40,506 nt of DNA from Chloroflexota bacterium. Its GTDB lineage: Bacteria > Chloroflexota > Dehalococcoidia > SM23-28-2 > RBG-16-64-32. Under the pieces are notes generated by a model. That model did not search any database and was not told where the DNA came from. It was given only the letters and a program-made list of their open reading frames with translations. This document shows, one piece after another, positions 9,101-14,004 of the stretch (positions within the stretch are counted from its first letter, which is position 1; each line of letters begins with the position of its first letter). The position numbers and the translations under genes are program-made. The stretch lies in contig VBEI01000005.1 of the NCBI GenBank assembly GCA_005882715.1, positions 1 to 40,506 of the forward strand, written 5' to 3'.

Positions 9101-9302
9101 CGCGACCGACGCGCCGCATGCGCGGCTACTGTTGATCGGCAAAGACGGGCATGTGACGGCGCGGTTGGGCACGGTGGTGGAGGTGCCGCTGTTCTCGCCG
9201 GAGGGGGTGGCCTTCGACCCGGAGCATGGGTTTGTCTACGTGACGGACGGGCTGGCGGGGCACATACGGCGCTTCCCGTTCACTGACTTTGCGCTGCGTT
9301 AG
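6192..9302 (+). CDS. Agl23-like (TIGR03663-type) membrane protein fused to a C-terminal NHL beta-propeller
   Basis: 1,036 residues. The N-terminal two-thirds is a polytopic GT-C-like membrane domain with the motif MHHDESLHSYYAY (His58-Glu61) and the segment SPTLMYYSRFAREDIYAAVF, hallmarks of the TIGR03663 family annotated as flippase-activity-associated Agl23. From about residue 748 the protein changes to six NHL-type repeats (for example GVALDAGGNIYVVDSGNSRI and DIAVDAAGNVYVADTWNHRI), predicted to close as a six-bladed propeller on the outer face of the membrane. The ATG at 6192 follows the preceding GT-C gene by 68 bases. Likely involved in cell-surface glycan or glycoprotein assembly, with the propeller as a binding platform. 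The functional link to N-glycosylation is inferred from the family name only. Confidence 0.82.
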   Translation: MSELVRPLPLGTTAARTRDTFSTLTLRLPLTWEAAAYGVLIACAFGFRLWDLGSRAMHHDESLHSYYAYQILQGHGYEHSPVLHGPFQFFGTALTFFLTGGASDTSARILPALFGGVLVLLPLLFRSRLGRLGALVTATLIAFSPTLMYYSRFAREDIYAAVFTLGIVICVWRYIDEEKPHYLYISAALLALSFATKETTFVFTAIMLIFLDLWAALEFAGQARGRGSRMARGSAFLGYAPFAWAIAALWPFIGGIRKRLGLQERHPAVDVLVIMGTLAGPQFAAAVKVPLEGAGMEISPGADERALAIPVVLALVAASVLVGLAWDRRVWLTAALCFWAPYALLFTAFLTDIDGFGGGIWQSLDYWIGQHGAQRGDQPEFYYLMFWPAYEYLALALAGPALLYYSLRGGPGSWLLTVITVVALLSAFGADSFADDTAVEVAQCLALALAAVTLFLAVKGDIFERFLVFWTVTSLVAYSLVGEKMPWLTVHTTLPLVILAGYSAGRFFSWLVARRKADGGAQRSRFRPGRAVAIAVAAPIAVLGVLSMRTAILATYDHGDVPREFLFYTQTSPDVPDVVERVDRIAESSGRGKGLRIQVDRTDPWPWAWYFRDYDVSFDEMGAEFRPEADSVLLLSAPNETYSSAYIDSYQPSQPYTLRWWFPEDYRGIGEKKDLAEGIADFASSLKAGHTWERWWGFWFHRDILPQGGVEGRLFVPLEFEAVDPGPSSSTPVGRGETATRPAADLEGRYIIGRLGAEPGQMDLPLGVALDAGGNIYVVDSGNSRIQKFDPRGRPLAAVGSAGSAPGQFNQPSDIAVDAAGNVYVADTWNHRIQKFGADLTPILVWGQATGDLINPAPDKFWGPRGIAIDHQGDILVADTGTNRIRRYTPDGTHLGDFGRRGKEAGEFDEPTGIAVGPDGSIYVAEGGNARIQKFDASGKFIAAWPIEDWGERSLRNKPRIEALPDGRLIATDAPHARLLLIGKDGHVTARLGTVVEVPLFSPEGVAFDPEHGFVYVTDGLAGHIRRFPFTDFALR

Positions 9303-9359
9303 TCTGCGCGCTTTTCGGTGGCTGCGTCTCCAAACACTGTCTTGTATGCTATGTGAGAA

Positions 9360-9385
9360 TTGGCACAATCGTCCGTTCTTAGAAT
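9360..9385 (+). promoter_or_regulatory. Weak candidate promoter for nuoE-nuoF
   Basis: TTGGCA (9360-9365) and TAGAAT (9380-9385) stand 14 bases apart, shorter than the optimal 17. The -10-like box lies 12 bases before the ATG at 9398. Confidence 0.25.
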
Positions 9386-9397
9386 GGCAGCAAGCGC

Positions 9398-10000
9398 ATG
9401 TTTTCGCAGGCCAGTCATAATTCGCGGGTAACGCCGGTCGATCCGGTGGCGGGCAGCCCCGAGCTTCTTGTCCGCATCAGCGAGCTGATCGAGGACTTGT
9501 CCGCCGACCACGTCGATCTCTTGAAGGCGTTTCACCGCATCCAACACGAGTTCGGCTACCTGCCTCACGAAGCAGTGCCGCTGCTTGCGGGGAAGTTTCG
9601 GACGACGCCGGCGATCATCTTCGGGACCATCGACTTCTACTCTGAGGTGCGTACGGCGCCAGCGGCCGAGACGACGGTTGAGTGGTGCAGCGGGCCGGCC
9701 TGCCTGCTAAAGGGATCGCTGAACATCCGGCGCGCGCTGGAGGCGATCCTGGAATGCGAGATGAACCGGACGAGCTCCAACGGCAATTTCGGCCTGCGGC
9801 TGGTCCAGTGCGATGGCACCTGCCACCTGGCGCCGCTCGTTCGGCAGGACGGGCGGTACATCGGACCGCTGACGGTCAGCGAGTCGATCGAGTGGGCGCG
9901 GCGGCTTAAAGGCGAGGACGGAGCGGTGCAGACGGAGGGCGAGGGCGCCCCTGCGGAGGAAGAGTCCTCGCAGACGGCCCAAAAGGTGGAGTCGGAATGA
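9398..10000 (+). CDS. nuoE: NuoE-like [2Fe-2S] thioredoxin-fold subunit
   Basis: 200-residue subunit of an NADH-oxidising module. A helical N-terminus (LLKAFHRIQHEFGYLP) leads into the thioredoxin-like domain. All four [2Fe-2S] cysteine ligands are present in the usual CxxxxC...CxxxC spacing: Cys97, Cys102, Cys138 and Cys142. The last 35 residues are an acidic, Gln/Ser-rich tail absent from typical NuoE. It overlaps nuoF by four bases (ATGA at 9997), so the two are translationally coupled. In complex I, NAD-dependent formate dehydrogenases and bifurcating hydrogenases this subunit relays electrons to or from the FMN subunit. No other complex I, hydrogenase or formate dehydrogenase subunit is in the window, so the partner is unknown. 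Confidence 0.9.
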   Translation: MFSQASHNSRVTPVDPVAGSPELLVRISELIEDLSADHVDLLKAFHRIQHEFGYLPHEAVPLLAGKFRTTPAIIFGTIDFYSEVRTAPAAETTVEWCSGPACLLKGSLNIRRALEAILECEMNRTSSNGNFGLRLVQCDGTCHLAPLVRQDGRYIGPLTVSESIEWARRLKGEDGAVQTEGEGAPAEEESSQTAQKVESE

Positions 10001-11862
10001 CGCTGCCGACATACAAGGAGATGTGGCAGCAGGCCGACGAGGTCTGGACACGGACGGCAAGGCCGGCGCGTACGCTGATAAAGGTTGGCGTGGCCACCTG
10101 CTCGCGAGTCGTGGGGGCGGAGGAGACGCTCGAGACGCTCAGGAGGGAGGTCCAGGCGCGCAGGCTCGACGCCGACGTCATGCTGACCGGTTGTCTGGGG
10201 CTCTGCTACGCGGAACCACTCGTCGAAGTGATCCGGCCGAACGTCCCAGGTATCCTCTACCAGCTCATGACGGCAGACAAGGTGGCGTCGCTCCTGGAGA
10301 CGGCGGTGGCGGCGGACGGGAACGCGCGCGAGCATGCGCTGGCTGTAATGGGGGACAAAGAATTCGGCGGTCTGCCGGCCCTCGGTTCGCTCGAATTCAT
10401 GCGCGGGCAGGTACGCCGATTGATGGCGAATTGCGGCGTGACGGATCCCGAAAGCATCGACCACTATCTTGCGCGCGGAGGCTACGAAGGGCTAGTTGGT
10501 GCGCTGCGGCTGAAGCCCGTGGAAGTGATCGACGAAGTAAAGAAATCCGGGCTCTGGGGCCGCGGCGGCGCGGCGTTCTCGACGGGTCTGAAGTGGGAAT
10601 TTCTGTATAACGCCAAGCGTAAGCCGAAATACCTGATCTGCAATGCAGATGAGGGCGACCCGGGTTCGTTCGTCAACCGCAACCTGATGGAAAGCGATCC
10701 GCAGCTCCTGGTGGAAGGGATGATCATCGGCGGCTACGCCACAGAGGCGGACAAAGGATGCATCTACATCAGGGACGAGTACCCGTTACCGGTCGAAAGA
10801 ATGGAGCTGGCAGTCGCCCAGGCACGCGAGCGGGGCCTGGTGGGCGAAGGGATCCTGGGAAGCGACTTCTCTTTCGAGCTGGAGGTCGTGCGCGGCGCGG
10901 GGAGCTACGTCTGCGGCGACGAGACGGGGCTGCTGTCATCGCTCGAGGACAGGCGGGGGATGCCGAAGATCAAGCCGCCCTTTCCGGCTCAGGCCGGCGT
11001 CTTCGCGATGCCATCGAACATCAACAACGTCGAGTCTTACACCAACGTGCCCCTAATCATGCGCCACGGGGCTGATTGGTGGGCGGAGATGGGGTCCGAG
11101 AAGCACAAGGGCACGAAGATGTTTTCGCTCTCGGGCCAGATCCAGCGGGTGGGAATTCTGGAGGTGCCGCTCGGAACGCCGACCAGCGACGTCGTGATGC
11201 GTATGGGCGGGGGCCCGCCCAAAGGGCGCAAGTTGAAAGCCGTCCAGCCCGGCGGCCCGCTCTCCGGAGTCATACCGGCAAGCGACGTGGACATCCCACT
11301 GGAACCGGACCCCTATCGCGAGCGCGGGGTACTGATGGGATCGGGCGGGCTCGTGATACTGGACGACACGAACTGCATCGTCGACCTCTGCGTCTACTTC
11401 GAGTGGTTCGCGGAGGACGAATCGTGCGGTCGGTGCACGACCTGCTTCGCGGGGACGCGGCGGATGCTGGAGATCCTGCGCCGGATTAGCAGCGGGCGCG
11501 GGCGGCTGGCCGATCTGGAACTGATCAAACTTTTGGGGAGCATCGCGCAGAACGCGAACTGTTTTCACGGGCAGGGAGCGCCGACAGCCGTCATGTCTAT
11601 GTTCCGCTTCTTCGAGGGCGAGCTTTTGGAACATGTGGAGCGAAAGCGCTGCCCGGCGAAAGTATGTCGCGGTCTGGTGCGCTACGAGGTGCTTCACCAC
11701 TCGGACCGCCTGCCAGCGGCGGAGGCCATCTGTCCCACGAATGCGGTGGTGCGCGACAACGGGACATACAGGATCGACCAGCTGAAATGCATCAAGTGCG
11801 ACGCCTGCCGTGAACAGGCGCCTTATGCTATCGCGGTTGTAGACGAGTTCGCGCCCGCCTGA
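9997..11862 (+). CDS. nuoF: NuoF/HydB-type FMN- and NADH-binding diaphorase subunit
   Basis: 621 residues, four parts. (1) N-terminal thioredoxin-like domain with Cys35, Cys66 and Cys70; one ligand of a full [2Fe-2S] set is missing. (2) FMN/NADH domain with GRGGAAFSTGLKW (188-200), CNADEGDPGSF (215-225) and GAGSYVCGDET (300-310). (3) SLBB and [4Fe-4S] helical domain with Cys477, Cys480, Cys483 and Cys522. (4) C-terminal ferredoxin-like domain in which Cys598, Cys601, Cys604 and the distal Cys579 remain, while the ligands of the second cluster are gone (Ala608 replaces the last). Extra ferredoxin domains of this kind are typical of HydB/HndC and FdhB-type subunits, not canonical complex I NuoF. 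Catalyses NAD(P)H oxidation or reduction through FMN. Coupled to nuoE. Confidence 0.9.
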   Translation: MTLPTYKEMWQQADEVWTRTARPARTLIKVGVATCSRVVGAEETLETLRREVQARRLDADVMLTGCLGLCYAEPLVEVIRPNVPGILYQLMTADKVASLLETAVAADGNAREHALAVMGDKEFGGLPALGSLEFMRGQVRRLMANCGVTDPESIDHYLARGGYEGLVGALRLKPVEVIDEVKKSGLWGRGGAAFSTGLKWEFLYNAKRKPKYLICNADEGDPGSFVNRNLMESDPQLLVEGMIIGGYATEADKGCIYIRDEYPLPVERMELAVAQARERGLVGEGILGSDFSFELEVVRGAGSYVCGDETGLLSSLEDRRGMPKIKPPFPAQAGVFAMPSNINNVESYTNVPLIMRHGADWWAEMGSEKHKGTKMFSLSGQIQRVGILEVPLGTPTSDVVMRMGGGPPKGRKLKAVQPGGPLSGVIPASDVDIPLEPDPYRERGVLMGSGGLVILDDTNCIVDLCVYFEWFAEDESCGRCTTCFAGTRRMLEILRRISSGRGRLADLELIKLLGSIAQNANCFHGQGAPTAVMSMFRFFEGELLEHVERKRCPAKVCRGLVRYEVLHHSDRLPAAEAICPTNAVVRDNGTYRIDQLKCIKCDACREQAPYAIAVVDEFAPA

Positions 11863-11925
11863 ACGCCGCTCGCTCGTCGCGCGTCTGGCGCTTTTGAGCA
11901 TCTCTGCTCAATTGACGGTAAGGCG

Positions 11926-11934
11926 TGCTATAAT
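11926..11934 (+). promoter_or_regulatory. Extended -10 promoter (TGCTATAAT) for the PAS-LuxR gene
   Basis: A perfect TATAAT at 11929-11934 preceded by TGC gives an extended -10. TTGACG at 11912-11917 is too close (11 bases) to act as the -35. Predicted transcription start is near 11941, about 110 bases before the ATG at 12050; this argues against the longer in-frame start at 11894, which would lie upstream of the promoter. Confidence 0.6.
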
Positions 11935-11951
11935 CCGCGTGCAAAGAACGA

Positions 11952-12018
11952 GGGTGCGCCTTCCCGACCCGGGGCGGTCCCGAAGGCCTGCGGAGCTGCT
12001 TCGTGGCTCCGCTCACCC
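11952..12018 (+). promoter_or_regulatory. Predicted three-way-junction leader RNA before the PAS-LuxR gene
   Basis: Three helices fit together in 67 bases. Closing stem: GGGTG 11952-11956 with CACCC 12014-12018. Hairpin 1: GCCTTC 11958-11963 with GAAGGC 11982-11987, a symmetric CC/CC internal loop, then GACC 11966-11969 with GGTC 11976-11979. Hairpin 2: GCGGAGC 11990-11996 with GCTCCGC 12006-12012. Junction strands are one to two bases. It starts about 10 bases after the predicted transcription start and ends 31 bases before the ATG. It matches no riboswitch class I recognise. Pairing was done by eye. Confidence 0.5.
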
Positions 12019-12049
12019 AGTGCGCCTCTGCCTTTACCGGGGCTGTCCA

Positions 12050-13615
12050 ATGAGTGTAGTTGAAGGCGCCGGGCGCCGGCCCGGCGTGCGGACGACGAAA
12101 GCGGGCCTGCAGAGCGGCGTACCGAGCAGAGCTGGGCCGGTGCAACCGGACGCCAGCGGACAGCCGGCACCCTCAACGCTGGCCGTCGACTCTCCGTTCG
12201 GTTGGGCGGCGGCGCTCTACCGAAGCATCGTTGACACTTCCCCCGACGCGATCACGGTAACGACGATCGAGGGCAAGATAATTCTTTGCAACCAGCAAGC
12301 GGCGACGCTGCACGGCTTGCAACGAGTCGACGAGATGATCGCCCGTTCGGCCTGGGAGTTCGTGGCGGGAGAAGACATCGAGCGCGCCTCGCGGGATTTC
12401 CTGCGTATTTTGACGGAAGGTAGCATTCGGGACGTCGAGTATTCGCTGTTGCGTGCCGACGGCAGGCGGGTGCCCGTGGAACTTAGCGCATCGGCGATTA
12501 TTGATAAGGAGGGTAAACCGCGAGCGCTAATCAGCGTCGTTCGAGACGTTACGGAGCGGCGGACGGCCCAGGAGGCGCTGCGCCGGAGCGAGGAGCACTT
12601 CCGCCATCTAATCGAGAACGCGCCGGACTTGATCACGGTCATCGAGCCAAGCGGTGAGATTCGCTACCAGAGCCCGTCGGTACGACGGACGCTGGGGTAT
12701 ATGCCAGACGAGCTGGTAGGCACAAGCATCTGGCAAATTATTCATCCGGACGACCTGCGAGAGGTCGGGGATGCAATAGCACGAGGGCTCCTCGAGGTAC
12801 AGTCATCGGAATCGGGGCTGCCACACAAACTGCTTGTCTTCCGGGCGAGGCACAGAGATGGGCGCTGGCGCTACATGGAGGGGTCCGGCAAGGTGCTGAT
12901 GGAGGACGGCCGCGCATATGGGTTGATCAACTCGCGCGACATCACCGACCGGATCGAGGCGGAACGGGCGCTGGAAGCGAGCGAGCGGCGCAAGGCGGCT
13001 ATCTTAAAGACAGCTCTGGACGCAATTATCACCATCGATTACGAGAGCAAGATCCTCGAGTTCAATCCGGCGGCCGAGGCGATGTTCGGTCACGCTGCCG
13101 CCGAGGCGATAGGGAAATCGCTCGACGACCTGATCGTGCCACCTTCGCTGCAAGCCAAGCATCGGCCCGGGATGGAGCGCTACATGACAACCAGTGAGGG
13201 CCCGGTGCTGCGGAAGCGGATCGAGCTGACCGGGATGCGGGCGGATGGAAGTGAGTTTCCGGTGGAAATCGCCATCGTACCCATCGAGATGGCCGGGGCA
13301 ACGATTTTTACCGGCCACGTACGCGATTTGACCGAGCGCAAGCGAGCGGAAGAGGAGCTTCAGCGGGCCAGGGAGGAGCTGGAGAGTAGAGTCGAGCAGC
13401 GGTGGGGCGTGGAAGGTGCGTACGGACTGACTTTTCGCGAGCTGACCGTGTTGCACCTGGCGTCAAGCGGAAGGGCTGACAAGGAGATTGCGGCTACGCT
13501 AGGGATCAGCCCGCAGACCGTAAACAAACACGTGCAGCGGATACTGCACAAGATGGGCGCATCATCCCGCACAGAGGCGGTGGTGCGGGCGATCAAAGAG
13601 GGGGTCGTAGGGTAG
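12050..13615 (+). CDS. Soluble triple-PAS sensor with LuxR-type HTH output
   Basis: 521 residues. After a ~45-residue flexible N-terminus come three PAS/PAC units (about 48-170, 175-305 and 310-430; the first begins LYRSIVDTSPDAITV and closes ISVVRDVTERR). A short coiled-coil linker (AREELESRVEQ) leads into a LuxR/FixJ-type HTH (about 457-521: LTFRELTVLHLASSGRADKEIAATLGISPQTVNKHV). There is no kinase, receiver or membrane segment, so this is a one-component regulator in which ligand or redox state sensed by PAS should control DNA binding directly. The start at 12050 is preferred to the in-frame start at 11894 because a TATAAT box and a structured leader lie between them. The next gene is a paralogue with the same linker and HTH. 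Confidence 0.85.
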   Translation: MSVVEGAGRRPGVRTTKAGLQSGVPSRAGPVQPDASGQPAPSTLAVDSPFGWAAALYRSIVDTSPDAITVTTIEGKIILCNQQAATLHGLQRVDEMIARSAWEFVAGEDIERASRDFLRILTEGSIRDVEYSLLRADGRRVPVELSASAIIDKEGKPRALISVVRDVTERRTAQEALRRSEEHFRHLIENAPDLITVIEPSGEIRYQSPSVRRTLGYMPDELVGTSIWQIIHPDDLREVGDAIARGLLEVQSSESGLPHKLLVFRARHRDGRWRYMEGSGKVLMEDGRAYGLINSRDITDRIEAERALEASERRKAAILKTALDAIITIDYESKILEFNPAAEAMFGHAAAEAIGKSLDDLIVPPSLQAKHRPGMERYMTTSEGPVLRKRIELTGMRADGSEFPVEIAIVPIEMAGATIFTGHVRDLTERKRAEEELQRAREELESRVEQRWGVEGAYGLTFRELTVLHLASSGRADKEIAATLGISPQTVNKHVQRILHKMGASSRTEAVVRAIKEGVVG

Positions 13616-13631
13616 AATGTCCTGTCCGGCG

Positions 13632-13649
13632 TACCTAAAAATAGGTATT
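13632..13649. repeat. Palindrome TACCTA-AAAA-TAGGTA, possible operator
   Basis: A perfect 6-base inverted repeat with a 4-base spacer, 17 bases after the first LuxR gene's stop. A related 18-base sequence (13 of 18 positions) lies at 16020-16037, 39 bases after the second LuxR gene's stop. Could be a binding site for these regulators; not supported by anything beyond position and similarity. Confidence 0.35.
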
Positions 13650-13656
13650 GACTAGC

Positions 13657-13777
13657 GGGCGAACGTAACCGACGATAAGGGTGTCGCACCCTCCCTTGGG
13701 CAGCGGGCGACCCGTTCCGGTACGGGTTCGCCCAAATATGGCAGCGGGCGAGAACGGTTCCGGTATCGTTCTCGCCC
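13657..13777 (+). repeat. Three tandem hairpin units, last one terminator-like
   Basis: Hairpins begin at 13657, 13705 and 13746, each opening with AGCGGGCGA. Unit 2 pairs GGGCGA-CCCGT (13705-13715) with ACGGG-TCGCCC (13722-13733, one bulged T). Unit 3 pairs GGGCGAGAACG (13746-13756) with CGTTCTCGCCC (13767-13777) perfectly and is followed by AAATCTTTT. The outer stem and the loop core TTCCGGTA are shared while the inner stems differ and still pair. Unit 1 is diverged with a bulged A. Unit 3 may terminate the upstream PAS-LuxR transcript. The rest of 13616-14004 holds the palindrome, a promoter and the leader listed separately. Confidence 0.6.
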
Positions 13778-13845
13778 AAATCTTTTGTGCCGTAAACTCT
13801 TTGTCGCTTCCCGTTTGATTCCTTTCGCCCGGGCGCCGGCAGGGG

Positions 13846-13874
13846 TTGATTTTCTTAACCAATCGAGATAAATT
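13846..13874 (+). promoter_or_regulatory. Promoter TTGATT-N17-TAAATT for the GAF-PAS-LuxR gene
   Basis: TTGATT (13846-13851) and TAAATT (13869-13874) are 17 bases apart, in a locally AT-rich patch of otherwise GC-rich DNA. Predicted start near 13881 gives a 5' leader of about 125 bases. Confidence 0.6.
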
Positions 13875-13949
13875 AACGGCGCGGTAGGCAATTGCCGTAC
13901 CAAAGACCCTGTGCGCGCAAGCCGCAAGGAGCGGCGCGGGGCGGTAATA

Positions 13950-14001
13950 GGTGCGACCTTCCAGCGCTGCTGGTATTTGTACCGTCGCAGACCGGAGCGA
14001 C
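13950..14001 (+). promoter_or_regulatory. Possible Shine-Dalgarno-masking switch in the GAF-PAS-LuxR leader
   Basis: GTCGC at 13984-13988 can pair with either of two GCGAC copies. With 13953-13957 (extended by GGT 13950-13952 to ACC 13991-13993) it leaves the ribosome site free. With 13997-14001 it encloses CCGGAG (13992-13997), the Shine-Dalgarno of the ATG at 14005. An inner hairpin CCAGC/GCTGG (13961-13973) supports the first form, and a hairpin GCCGC-AAGGA-GCGGC lies upstream (13921-13935). Not a riboswitch class I recognise. Confidence 0.35.
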
Positions 14002-14004
14002 GAA

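Noticed and set aside
11894..12049. N-terminal extension of the PAS-LuxR protein by 52 residues
   Set aside because: The extension overlaps a perfect TATAAT and the structured leader and has an Arg-rich, non-PAS composition.
13881..13960. c-di-GMP (GEMM-I) riboswitch upstream of the GAF-PAS-LuxR gene
   Set aside because: Some words look similar (GCAA, ACCAAAG), but the conserved GGACGCAAAGCC block and tetraloop/receptor pattern are missing. The minus-strand segment near 18900 (ACGCAAGCC) was rejected for the same reason.
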